A stretch of DNA of 52,399 nucleotides. It comes from CAIVPM01 sp964477265. GTDB lineage: Bacteria > Bacteroidota > Bacteroidia > Chitinophagales > Chitinophagaceae. The stretch is from assembly GCA_964477265.1 (NCBI GenBank), contig CAYZDJ010000021.1, positions 1-52,399 on the forward strand. The letters are read 5' to 3'. The translations under genes and the position numbers were made by a program. The first letter of the stretch is position 1. Each line of letters starts with the position of its first letter. This document shows, piece by piece, positions 44,182 to 52,040 of this stretch. Under the pieces are notes generated by a model. The model made no database searches, was not told the DNA's origin, and saw nothing but the letters and a program-made list of their open reading frames with translations.

Positions 44182-44407
44182 AAAAGTTGAAATCAGGCAG
44201 CCTGTAAATATTATCTCACTCTTCTTATTTTCTTTCGTAGCGTCTCTTCCCAAGGTAGTATAGATAAGAACCTACGTTATTAAAGATGTATAAAACTACC
44301 GCATAAAATATTACTTGCAAAAATATTTTGCCAAAACACATTTGCTTCATTGGCATTTATAAAGCTTGCAGCTTTTATTTTTAAGAAACATGCAATCCTG
44401 CCACAAC

Positions 44408-44415
44408 TATATTTG
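44408..44415 (+). promoter_or_regulatory. Candidate -7 element for the LptF/LptG-like gene
   Basis: TATATTTG fits TAnnTTTG and lies 23 bp before ATG 44439. No TTTG box is found at 17-23 bp, so support is partial. Confidence 0.35.
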
Positions 44416-44438
44416 CAGGCAAAGTATTACAACCAAGA

Positions 44439-45542
44439 ATGAAAATATTAGACTGGTATATTATTAAAAAATTTCTATCTACCTTTTTCTTTTCAATCTT
44501 GTTGTTTATTGTTATAACGCTTGTAATAGACGTTAGCGAAAAAACTGATGACTTTGTAAAATCCCATTTGTCCACTGCACAAATTTTTAAGCAATATTAT
44601 TTAGGTTTTATTCCACACATGATGGCTATGTTGTTTCCATTATTTGTGTTTATTGCTGTTATTTTTTTTACATCACAAATGGCTGCACGTAGCGAAAACA
44701 TTGCAATACTTGCAAGTGGCGTTACGTTTAACCGCTGGTTAAGGCCCTATTTTATTGGTGGATTATTTTTAGCATCATTGCTATGGGTGGCAAGCATGTT
44801 TTTAATACCAAATGCCAATAAAAAACGCACAGCATTTGAAACAAAATATATTGATGCAAATTCTTCTTACGAAAAAACAATGAGCATTGCCAACAATCGT
44901 GGCAACAGCATGTATATAAAAATTGATTCATTCTCTTATGCAGTTATAAATAACTATGATACAGCAACATTAAGCAGCAATGGCTGTACTGTATATAGAT
45001 TAACTAACGACAAAGTATTTGAAACACTAAAGGCAGACAGGTTATATTGGGACAAAAAAACAAAAAAATGGATGCTTGACAATGTTTTTAAAAGAGACAT
45101 TGATACCGTAAAGGAAACCCTAGCACAATTGCAAAGCAATAATCTGGCAACAGCAGTTACACCTCAGGATTTGCTAAGGGGCAAATACACAAAAGATATT
45201 TTAACATCGCCAGACCTAAAGCGATTTATAGATTTAGAACAACAAAAAGGCAGCGAAAATATTAATGAATTAATGGTTGAATATGGCAGAAGAACAGCAA
45301 CACCTGTATCAGTAATTATACTTACATTAATGGGTGCAATTGTTGCTGGTCGCAAGGTGCGTGGTGGCAGTGGCAGCAATCTTGCTGTGGGTTTTATAAC
45401 TGCTGCATTGTTTATTCTGGCAGATAAATTCTCAACTATTTTTTCTACAAAAGGTAATCTTCATCCATATATTGCAGTGTGGATACCCAATATTATTTTT
45501 AGCTTTGTTGTATTGTATTTATATAAAAAAGCACCTAAGTAA
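44439..45542 (+). CDS. LptF/LptG-family lipopolysaccharide export permease
   Basis: This 367-aa permease of the YjgP/YjgQ family has N-terminal membrane helices (LDWYIIKKFLSTFFFSILLFIVITLVIDV, YYLGFIPHMMAMLFPLFVFIAVIFF). It carries the coupling-helix region MAARSENIAILASGVTFNRWLRP, then a periplasmic beta-jellyroll (about 125-270). Three C-terminal helices follow (ATPVSVIILTLMGAIVAGRKVRGGSGSNLAVGF, ALFILADKFSTIF, PNIIFSFVVLYLY). With LptB it would extract LPS from the inner membrane. Only one such gene is here, so its LptF or LptG identity is not decided. Confidence 0.92.
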   Translation: MKILDWYIIKKFLSTFFFSILLFIVITLVIDVSEKTDDFVKSHLSTAQIFKQYYLGFIPHMMAMLFPLFVFIAVIFFTSQMAARSENIAILASGVTFNRWLRPYFIGGLFLASLLWVASMFLIPNANKKRTAFETKYIDANSSYEKTMSIANNRGNSMYIKIDSFSYAVINNYDTATLSSNGCTVYRLTNDKVFETLKADRLYWDKKTKKWMLDNVFKRDIDTVKETLAQLQSNNLATAVTPQDLLRGKYTKDILTSPDLKRFIDLEQQKGSENINELMVEYGRRTATPVSVIILTLMGAIVAGRKVRGGSGSNLAVGFITAALFILADKFSTIFSTKGNLHPYIAVWIPNIIFSFVVLYLYKKAPK

Positions 45543-45579
45543 TTTCAAATTTTTAGTTACTAATTTCTAATTATATTCA

Positions 45580-46035
45580 ATGGAAATCTCAATCAACACT
45601 CCAGCCCTATTGTTTCCTGCTATAACCTTTTTAATGCTTAGTTATAGCAACAGGTTTCTGGCATTATCAAATCTTATAAGAAACCTGCACGACAGATACA
45701 ATAAAAATGAATCGGCAAAGAAAAATATTGTTATGCAAATTAAGAATTTGCGTACAAGGCTTACCATGATTAAGTTTATGCAGGTTTTAGGCGTATGCAG
45801 TTTTTTACTTTGCATGATTTGCATGTACCAAATTTTTCTTAGCCACCACCGCACAGCAAACTGGTTATTTGCAACAAGTTTATTTTGCTTAATGCTATCA
45901 ATGGTGCTATCTATTTTAGAAATACAAATAAGTACAGTTGCCCTTGAGCATGAATTGAGCGATATGGAAGAGCTTGAAAACAGCAACGTAATTGTTGATT
46001 ACTTTAAAACAAAGTTTGATAAAGAAGATAGATAA
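45580..46035 (+). CDS. DUF2721-family membrane protein
   Basis: This 151-aa protein has an N-terminal helix ending in PAITFLMLSYSNRFLALSNLIRNLHDRY, a basic linker (NIVMQIKNLRTRLTMIKFM), two more helices (QVLGVCSFLLCMICMYQIFL, LFATSLFCLMLSMVLSILEI) and an acidic tail (ELSDMEELEN). This matches DUF2721, for which no role is known. It starts 37 bp after the LPS permease gene and may be in the same transcript. Confidence 0.85.
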   Translation: MEISINTPALLFPAITFLMLSYSNRFLALSNLIRNLHDRYNKNESAKKNIVMQIKNLRTRLTMIKFMQVLGVCSFLLCMICMYQIFLSHHRTANWLFATSLFCLMLSMVLSILEIQISTVALEHELSDMEELENSNVIVDYFKTKFDKEDR

Positions 46036-46113
46036 AGTACCTTTCATCAAATCACTTTTTGCTTATAAAAACCAAAGCTGTAAATTGCAGCACCTAATAG
46101 AAAAGAAACTACA

Positions 46114-47136
46114 ATGAAATTTGAAGCAGTAACCATTAAAGACATTGCCAAAGCTCTCAATCTGTCAACATCAACAGTGTCGAGGGCTTTACGTGATAGT
46201 TATGAAATAAGTGCTGAAACAAAAAAAATTGTTTTAGAATATGCTAAGCAAATTCATTACCATCCAAATCCTATTGCACTTGGTCTTAAAGAACGTAGAA
46301 CTAGAAGTATTGGCGTAGTTGTTTGTGAAATTGCAAACAGTTTTTTTTCGCAGGCCATTAATGGAATGGAAAGTGTAGCTTATAGCAAAGGCTATAATGT
46401 TATGATTTCTCAAAGCCACGAAAGTGTAGAGAGGGAAATGTTCAACCTGCAATATTTAACGTCTCGCTCAATTGATGGATTATTGATTTCTGTTTCTACC
46501 GAAACAAAGGACTTTTCTTTTTTGCATGACTTAAAAAGGCGTGGCATGCCTATTGTTTTTTATGACAGGGTTGTACCAGAAATTGATACACACAAAGTAA
46601 CTGTTGATAACGTATTGAGTGCATTTGAGGCTACAAAGCATTTAATAAAAAAAGGACATAGACGTATTGCACATTTAGCCAATGCAGAAGGTTTATCTAT
46701 TACAAAAGAAAGACATCAAGGCTACTTAAAAGCATTGGCAAGTTTTGGTATTGCTGCTGATGAAAAATTGGTGAAACATTGCCCACATGGTGGTATGTTG
46801 CAAGAAGAAGTTGATGAAGCCATGAGCGATTTATTTAAAGGAAAAAATAAACCTGATGCCATTTTTGCAAGTGCAGATAAATTAACAACTGGTGCATTGC
46901 GTTATCTTAATGCCAAGAAAAAGAAAGTGCCTCAGGATGTGGCATTGATAGGCTTTTCAAACAGCGACTTAACAGAATTATTAAATCCACCACTTACTAT
47001 AGTAAAGCAACCTGCATTTGATATGGGTCAAAAAGCAATGCAACTTTTGTTGCAAATGGTTGAAAGCAAAAGACCAGTTACCGACTTTGAACATATTAAA
47101 TTGCAGGCAGAATTAATTTCAAGAAACTCTGTATAG
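46114..47136 (+). CDS. LacI-family transcriptional regulator
   Basis: This 340-aa regulator has an N-terminal LacI helix-turn-helix (VTIKDIAKALNLSTSTVSRA) with hinge YHPNPIALGLKERRTRSIGVVV. A periplasmic-binding-protein-like sensor follows (EIANSFFSQAINGMESVAY, IDGLLISVS, DRVVPEIDTHKVTVDN, ALIGFSNSDLTELLNPPLT). It would bind a sugar or derivative and repress or activate nearby genes. No sugar-uptake genes adjoin it, so the target is unknown. Confidence 0.94.
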   Translation: MKFEAVTIKDIAKALNLSTSTVSRALRDSYEISAETKKIVLEYAKQIHYHPNPIALGLKERRTRSIGVVVCEIANSFFSQAINGMESVAYSKGYNVMISQSHESVEREMFNLQYLTSRSIDGLLISVSTETKDFSFLHDLKRRGMPIVFYDRVVPEIDTHKVTVDNVLSAFEATKHLIKKGHRRIAHLANAEGLSITKERHQGYLKALASFGIAADEKLVKHCPHGGMLQEEVDEAMSDLFKGKNKPDAIFASADKLTTGALRYLNAKKKKVPQDVALIGFSNSDLTELLNPPLTIVKQPAFDMGQKAMQLLLQMVESKRPVTDFEHIKLQAELISRNSV

Positions 47137-47206
47137 AATTCTATTCCCAACTTCCTTCTTTTATTCTACATTAAACCTTTAGTGCAGTAACCCTATTTTT
47201 GCCACG

Positions 47207-48523
47207 ATGAAAGTAAAATCTATAAAGCAAGATAAGGTAAACATTATAACATTGGGCTGTAGCAAAAACCTTGTGGATAGTGAAGTACTAAGTGGGCAAT
47301 TGGTAGCTAATGATTATAATGTAGTGCATGAAAATACAAAGCTTGACCACAATATTGTGGTTGTAAATACCTGTGGCTTTATTGATAAAGCTAAAGAAGA
47401 AAGTGTAAACACAATACTTGACCAAGTTGCATTAAAGCAAAAAGGCAAGCTTGATAAAGTGTTTGTTACAGGATGTTTGAGTGAAAGATACAGAGAAGAT
47501 TTGAAAAAAGAAATACCAGAAGTTGATGCTTGGTTTGGTACTTTGGAACTGCCTTTTATTTTACAGGAATTTAATGCTGATTATAAAAAAGATTTACTGG
47601 GCGAAAGGCTTTTATCTACACCAAAACATTATGCTTATTTAAAAATTAGTGAAGGCTGTAACCGAACCTGTAGCTTTTGTGCTATTCCTTTAATGCGTGG
47701 GCAACACGTAAGCAAACCAATTGAAGAACTTGTAGCTGAAGCTAAAGGGCTTGTTGCTAAAGGTGTTAAAGAAATTATGCTTATTGCACAAGAGTTAACT
47801 TACTATGGTTTGGATATTTATAAAAAACGTGAATTACCAAAATTATTACACGCTTTGGCAGATGTTGAAGGCATTGAATGGATAAGGTTGCATTATGCTT
47901 ATCCTCATAAATTTCCTATGGATATTTTAGATGCAATGCGTGAGAGAGATAATATTTGCAATTACCTCGACATTCCTTTGCAGCACGCCAGTAATAATAT
48001 GCTTAAGGCAATGAAACGCAACATTACTCGCGAAGAAATGGATGAATTGATTGTAAATATTAGAGCCGCCGTTCCTGATATTTGTATAAGAACAACTTTA
48101 ATTACAGGCTTTCCTGGCGAGACTTTGGAAGATGTTGAAGAATTAAAAACATTCCTGCAAAAACATAAGTTTGACAGGGTTGGTATTTTTCAATACAGTC
48201 ACGAAGAAAATACAAGTGCTTATGATTTGGAAGATAATATTCCTACAGAAGAAAAAGAACGCAGAGCACAAGAAATAATGGAAGTGCAACAGGAAATAAG
48301 CCTTGAAAAAAATGAAGAAAAAGTTGGTAAAATTTTTAAGGTAATAGTAGATAAAAAAGAAGCTGGAAGATATTTGGGACGTACAGAATTTGATAGTGTT
48401 GAAGTGGATAATGAAGTAGTGATTAATTCAGAAAAGAAATTACAGATTGGTAGCTTTGTAAATGTAAAAATTACCAAAGCTTATGATTATGATTTGGAAG
48501 GAGAAGTGGTTGATAATGGCTAA
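47207..48523 (+). CDS. rimO: Ribosomal protein S12 methylthiotransferase RimO
   Basis: This 438-aa radical-SAM enzyme adds a methylthio group to the conserved aspartate of ribosomal protein S12. Seen: an N-terminal UPF0004 domain with ITLGCSKNLVDSE (Cys18) and NTCGFIDKAKEES, and CLSERY with a further cysteine. The radical-SAM cluster is Cys151-x3-Cys155-x2-Cys158 in GCNRTCSFCAIPLMRG. The sequence YLDIPLQHASNNMLKAMKR and a C-terminal TRAM domain complete the family layout. CSKNLVDSE and QHAS favour RimO over MiaB. Directly after the stop lies an AT-rich repeat. Confidence 0.95.
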   Translation: MKVKSIKQDKVNIITLGCSKNLVDSEVLSGQLVANDYNVVHENTKLDHNIVVVNTCGFIDKAKEESVNTILDQVALKQKGKLDKVFVTGCLSERYREDLKKEIPEVDAWFGTLELPFILQEFNADYKKDLLGERLLSTPKHYAYLKISEGCNRTCSFCAIPLMRGQHVSKPIEELVAEAKGLVAKGVKEIMLIAQELTYYGLDIYKKRELPKLLHALADVEGIEWIRLHYAYPHKFPMDILDAMRERDNICNYLDIPLQHASNNMLKAMKRNITREEMDELIVNIRAAVPDICIRTTLITGFPGETLEDVEELKTFLQKHKFDRVGIFQYSHEENTSAYDLEDNIPTEEKERRAQEIMEVQQEISLEKNEEKVGKIFKVIVDKKEAGRYLGRTEFDSVEVDNEVVINSEKKLQIGSFVNVKITKAYDYDLEGEVVDNG

Positions 48524-48603
48524 TTATCAATGATTAATTGTTAATGATTGCAAACTATTTTTCGCCGATTAACAATTAATAATTAACAATTAATAATTAA
48601 TAA
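48521..48603. repeat. AT-rich repeat between rimO and lpxC-fabZ
   Basis: From the rimO stop the sequence reads TTATCAATGATTAATTGTTA and on, closely matching the 35-bp repeat that follows the ugd and 48-aa gene stops. A second part (48570-48600) iterates TTAACAATTAATAA up to the lpxC-fabZ ATG. Confidence 0.65.
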
Positions 48604-48604
48604 A

Positions 48605-50017
48605 ATGGATATAAAATTTAACCCAGATAAGCAACACACTTTGGGTGCAGTTGCAAGTATTAGTGGCACTGGTTTGCACACTGGTGTATTGGTAGATATG
48701 AACTTAAAACCAGCTAAACCCGGCTTTGGTGTTCAGTTTCAAAGGATAGATTTACCAAATCAACCAATTATTAAAGCAGATTGTGATTTAGTTACAGATA
48801 CCAGTCGTGGTACTACATTACAAGTTGGTGATGCAAAAATAAGTACAGTTGAACATGTACTTGCTGCATTGGTAGGTATGGGTGTTGATAACTGCTTAAT
48901 AGAAATTAATGGACCAGAAATTCCAATTATTGATGGTAGCAGTGAACCATTTGTAGAACTGATTGAAGAAGTGGGTGTGCTTGAGCAAGATGCTGCAAAA
49001 GTGTGGTATAGCATAGATGAAAATATATACTTATACGATGAAGCAAAACGTGTTGAAATGGTTGCCATGCCTGCAGTTGATTATCAAATAACAACATTGA
49101 TAGACTTTAATAGTCCAGTGCTTGGCACACAACACGCAGGTTTAAAATCTATCAAAGAATTTAAAAGTGAAATTGCACCTTGTAGAACATTTTGCTTTTT
49201 ACACGAACTTGAAATGCTGTTGGATAATGAATTAGTAAAAGGTGGCGATATTAATAATGCAATTGTAGTAGTTGACAGACCTGTTACAAAAGAAGAAATG
49301 GAGAGGCTTGCAAAAGCATTTAAACGCGAAAAAATTGAAGTAAAGAGTGAAGGCTATTTGAATAACTTAGAATTACGTTTCCCAAATGAGCCTGCACGTC
49401 ATAAACTACTTGATGTTATTGGTGATTTGGCTTTAATTGGTTATCCTATTAAAGGAAGAATAATTGCAAACAGACCTGGACATAGCACCAATGTTGAGTT
49501 TGCTAAGAAGATTAAGCAATATATTAAGAAAAACAGACACGTAAAAGATGTACCTGTCTATGATCCTACACAACCACCTGTTTATACTTTACAGCAAATT
49601 GAAAAAACGCTTCCTCATCGTCATCCATTTTTATTGGTTGATAAAATTGTTGAGTTGACAGATAAGCATATTATAGGTATAAAAAATGTAACATTTAATG
49701 AGTGGTTTTTTCAAGGCCATTTTCCTGGAAACCCAGTAATGCCAGGTGTTTTACAAATTGAAGCATTGGCACAAACTGGCGGTATTCTTTGCATCAACTC
49801 AATGCCTGATGGACAGTATGATACTTACTTTTTAAAAATTGATAATTGTAAGTTCAAGCAAAAGGTAGTACCGGGCGATACTATGATTTTAAAAATGGAA
49901 TTTATATCGCCAGTGCGTAGGGGTATTTGCGAAATGAAAGGTACTGTTTATGTGGGTGGCAAAGTAGCTACAGAAGCAGATTTAGTTGCACAGGTTGTAA
50001 AAAGAACTGACAGTTAA
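48605..50017 (+). CDS. lpxC/fabZ: Fused UDP-3-O-acyl-GlcNAc deacetylase / 3-hydroxyacyl-ACP dehydratase (LpxC-FabZ)
   Basis: This 470-aa protein makes lipid A precursors and unsaturated acyl-ACP. The LpxC part (about 1-310) has the zinc ligands His84 (STVEHVLAAL), His266 and Asp270 (ARHKLLDVIGD), and SGTGLHTG near the start. The FabZ part (about 320-470) starts at QQIEKTLPHRHPFLLVDK and has catalytic His372 in FQGHFPGNPVMPG and Glu386 in LQIEALAQTGG. The fusion is common in Bacteroidota. In the usual order lpxA would follow directly; here a short 3-hydroxyacyl-CoA dehydrogenase-like gene follows instead. Confidence 0.95.
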   Translation: MDIKFNPDKQHTLGAVASISGTGLHTGVLVDMNLKPAKPGFGVQFQRIDLPNQPIIKADCDLVTDTSRGTTLQVGDAKISTVEHVLAALVGMGVDNCLIEINGPEIPIIDGSSEPFVELIEEVGVLEQDAAKVWYSIDENIYLYDEAKRVEMVAMPAVDYQITTLIDFNSPVLGTQHAGLKSIKEFKSEIAPCRTFCFLHELEMLLDNELVKGGDINNAIVVVDRPVTKEEMERLAKAFKREKIEVKSEGYLNNLELRFPNEPARHKLLDVIGDLALIGYPIKGRIIANRPGHSTNVEFAKKIKQYIKKNRHVKDVPVYDPTQPPVYTLQQIEKTLPHRHPFLLVDKIVELTDKHIIGIKNVTFNEWFFQGHFPGNPVMPGVLQIEALAQTGGILCINSMPDGQYDTYFLKIDNCKFKQKVVPGDTMILKMEFISPVRRGICEMKGTVYVGGKVATEADLVAQVVKRTDS

Positions 50018-50026
50018 TTTTTGTAA

Positions 50027-50635
50027 ATGAAAATACAAATAAGAGCAAACGAATATCAACGAGGTATTATTCAACAAAAAGCCTCAAACCCAACAACTGC
50101 AATAGTTTGGTATCAAAATGAAATAACTGATGCCGATGCTTATATAGATTTACAATTTGCAATTGATGACAATATTTTTTCATCAATAACAAATAAACCT
50201 GTTATTGTAAATGCTGTGATAGAAACTTGTAATGATTTGCCAGCAAGTTATTCAAGAATAAATGGCTGGAATACTTTTTTAGAAAAAGATAAACTAGAGT
50301 TGGCAACAAATAATGAAACCCGAGCTGGTGAAGTGTTACAGCAGTTAGGTTATCAGTATATACTTGTACCAGATATTATTGGAATGATTGCACCACGCAA
50401 TATTGCAATGATTATTAATGAAGCATATTTTGCATTGGAAGATAATATTAGTACAAAAGAACAAATTGATACTGCAATGAAGTTGGGTACCAATTATCCC
50501 TATGGTCCATTTGAATGGTGTGAAGCTATTGGTATAAAAAACATAAGTAATTTGTTAGATGAGTTATCAAAAACAGATGAGAGATATTTGCCTTCTAAAT
50601 TAATAATTGATAAGTCCATCTTAGCGAAAATTTAA
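50027..50635 (+). CDS. Short 3-hydroxyacyl-CoA dehydrogenase-family protein (C-terminal domain)
   Basis: In this 202-aa protein, residues of about 95-195 match the C-terminal domain of 3-hydroxyacyl-CoA dehydrogenases (RAGEVLQQLGYQYILVPDIIGMIAPRNIAMIINEAYFALEDNISTKEQIDTAMKLGTNYPYGPFEWCEAIG). The first 95 residues contain no glycine-rich NAD-binding motif, so the Rossmann domain is degenerate or absent. Catalysis as a dehydrogenase is doubtful, and a binding or structural role is possible. It follows lpxC-fabZ by nine bases and is probably co-transcribed. Its TAA stop lies inside the CGCAAAG palindrome at 50632. Confidence 0.82.
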   Translation: MKIQIRANEYQRGIIQQKASNPTTAIVWYQNEITDADAYIDLQFAIDDNIFSSITNKPVIVNAVIETCNDLPASYSRINGWNTFLEKDKLELATNNETRAGEVLQQLGYQYILVPDIIGMIAPRNIAMIINEAYFALEDNISTKEQIDTAMKLGTNYPYGPFEWCEAIGIKNISNLLDELSKTDERYLPSKLIIDKSILAKI

Positions 50636-50732
50636 CCACAAAGTTCACAAAGAAAGGAAACGCAAAGAACACAGAGATTTACAATTTACTTTCTTCTTTC
50701 TTTGCGTAATACTTAGCGTACTTTGCGGTTAA
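50632..50732. repeat. 101-bp CGCAAAG palindromic element
   Basis: It begins TTAACCACAAAG and ends CTTTGCGGTTAA. Inside are AACGCAAAGAACACAGAG on the left and TTCTTTGCG on the right. It has the same termini and length as 10661-10762. The first TAA is the stop codon of the preceding gene, and the element ends 33 bp before the tsaB start. Confidence 0.8.
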
Positions 50733-50765
50733 ATAATTTTCAAATCTTTAAATCTTCAAACCCAT

Positions 50766-51530
50766 TTGCCTCTAATACTTAATATAGATACTGCAACAGA
50801 ATTTGCAAGCATTTGTCTTAGCAAAGGCAATGAGGTATTATGTTTCAAAGAAAATAAAGAACAAAAAAACCATGCTTCTTTTTTACAACCAGCCATTCAG
50901 CAAATGATGGTTGAGGCTGGCTATACTATACAAAATATTGATGCAATTGCTGTAACAAATGGACCAGGAAGTTATACAGGCTTGCGTGTTGGTTTAGCTT
51001 CTGCAAAAGGTTTGTGTTTTGCTTTAAATAAACCGTTGATTACATTAAATACTTTACAGGTGATTTCAAGCTCAATTACGAATTACGAATTACCAATTAC
51101 CAATTTAAAAACAACGGCGAATGAAAATATAGAAACTAACATACATCGTAAATCGTACATCGTAAATAGTACATTGCTTTGCCCAATGATTGATGCAAGA
51201 AGAATGGAAGTTTTTACGGCTTTATACGATAGTAGTTTGAATGAAATTTTGCCAACACAAGCAATGATATTAACTGAACATTCTTTTGAAAATGAACTAA
51301 AGGAAAATATTATTATTTTTTGTGGAAATGGAAGTGCAAAATTTCAATCCATAATGAATAATAATAATAACGCACAATTCAGCACTGTTCAGTATTCTGC
51401 AAAAGATATGGTGCAGCTTTCGCTAGATAAATTTAATAAAAAAGACTTTGCCAACCTGGCTTACTCCTCTCCTTTTTATGGCAAAGAATTTTACACAACC
51501 ACACCAAAAAAATTATTGACCAATGAATAA
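50766..51530 (+). CDS. tsaB: tRNA threonylcarbamoyladenosine biosynthesis protein TsaB
   Basis: This 254-aa protein is a partner of TsaD in making t6A on ANN-decoding tRNAs. Seen: LILNIDTATEFASICLS, NHASFLQPAIQQMM, AVTNGPGSYTGLRVGLASAKGL and PMIDARRMEVFTALYD. The start is TTG 50766; no ATG is in frame upstream before a stop. Relative to the usual length of about 225-230, roughly 30 residues are inserted between LQVISSS and STLLCPMIDARR (about 51072-51172). Their DNA resembles intergenic AT-rich repeats. The OsmC gene overlaps the 3' end by eight bases. Confidence 0.93.
   Translation: MPLILNIDTATEFASICLSKGNEVLCFKENKEQKNHASFLQPAIQQMMVEAGYTIQNIDAIAVTNGPGSYTGLRVGLASAKGLCFALNKPLITLNTLQVISSSITNYELPITNLKTTANENIETNIHRKSYIVNSTLLCPMIDARRMEVFTALYDSSLNEILPTQAMILTEHSFENELKENIIIFCGNGSAKFQSIMNNNNNAQFSTVQYSAKDMVQLSLDKFNKKDFANLAYSSPFYGKEFYTTTPKKLLTNE
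51072..51172. repeat. Repeat-like AT-rich insertion inside tsaB
   Basis: The insertion contains AATTACGAATTACGAATTAC and CCAATTACCAATT, then CATCGTAAATCGTACATCGT. These are short tandem words unlike the surrounding gene and similar in kind to the low-complexity intergenic repeats. The reading frame is kept, adding about 30 residues rich in Asn, Ile and Thr. Confidence 0.65.
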
Positions 51531-51993
51531 AGAACATCACTATCAACTTGAAGTAAACTGGACTGGAAATAAAGGCACAGGAACAAGTGGCTATACTGAA
51601 TATGAAAGAAGTCATATCGTTTCTGCAAAAAATAAAGTTGATATTTTATGTTCTTCTGACACACCTTTTCGTGGTGATGCAACAAAGCATAACCCTGAAG
51701 ACTTTTTGGTTGCTTCTATCTCTACCTGCCACATGCTATGGTTTTTACATTTATGTGCCGATGCAGGGGTTTGCGTTGTGGATTATAAAGACAATCCAAC
51801 TGGTACCTTATTACAAACCAATAATGGTGGACATTTCAAAGAAGTTACACTTAATCCAATTGTTATTGTAACACAAACAGGCGATATTGAAAAACTCGAT
51901 GCTATTCATCATAATGCACATCAAAAATGCTTTATTGCCAATTCTGTAAACTTTCCAGTTATTATAAAAAGTACTGGTAAAACAACCACTTAA
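51523..51993 (+). CDS. OsmC-family peroxiredoxin-like protein
   Basis: This 156-aa protein has the two OsmC/Ohr cysteines: Cys69 in SISTCHMLWFLHL and Cys136 in AHQKCFIANSVNFPV. The opening VNWTGNKGTGTSGYTEYERSH and the FRGDATKHNPEDFLVAS segment are typical of the OsmC subfamily. The family reduces organic hydroperoxides using the cysteine pair. The start ATG overlaps the tsaB end by eight bases, so translation is probably coupled. Confidence 0.92.
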   Translation: MNKEHHYQLEVNWTGNKGTGTSGYTEYERSHIVSAKNKVDILCSSDTPFRGDATKHNPEDFLVASISTCHMLWFLHLCADAGVCVVDYKDNPTGTLLQTNNGGHFKEVTLNPIVIVTQTGDIEKLDAIHHNAHQKCFIANSVNFPVIIKSTGKTTT

Positions 51994-52001
51994 ATAATTT
52001 T

Positions 52002-52034
52002 TTTGGCAAATTGAATGTACATACATTAATTTTG
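52002..52034 (+). promoter_or_regulatory. Promoter for the AraC-like regulator
   Basis: TTTG (52002-52005), a 21-nt spacer and TAATTTTG (52027-52034) fit the Bacteroidota consensus. The motif ends only six bases before ATG 52041, so the transcript may be leaderless or nearly so. Confidence 0.55.
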
Positions 52035-52040
52035 TTTCAA

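Larger units (their letters stand above)
43764..44438. other. Gene-free stretch with terminator and repeat block
   Basis: This 675-bp gap holds a terminator (43787-43813). A GC-richer segment with CCTCGCTTCGCTGTGGGCTT follows near 43889, a word type that I associate with dispersed Bacteroidota repeats. Two 99-bp hairpin repeats (43942-44040 and 44083-44181) come next, then AT-rich sequence with a -7 element for the LptF-like gene. A 109-codon open frame across the repeats is not believed to be a gene. Confidence 0.75.

Noticed and set aside
43934..44263. A 109-codon plus-strand open frame
   Set aside because: It is made almost entirely of the two hairpin repeats, so its repeated peptide only reflects the DNA duplication. 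There is no promoter, signal or family resemblance.
47194..47201. TATTTTTG as a full promoter for rimO
   Set aside because: It fits the -7 motif but ends five bases before the ATG and has no TTTG box at 17-23 bp. It is kept only as part of the leaderless-pattern observation.
51072..51172. Possibility that tsaB is a frameshifted pseudogene
   Set aside because: The frame is kept on both sides of the insertion, conserved motifs are intact before and after, and the next gene overlaps its end normally.
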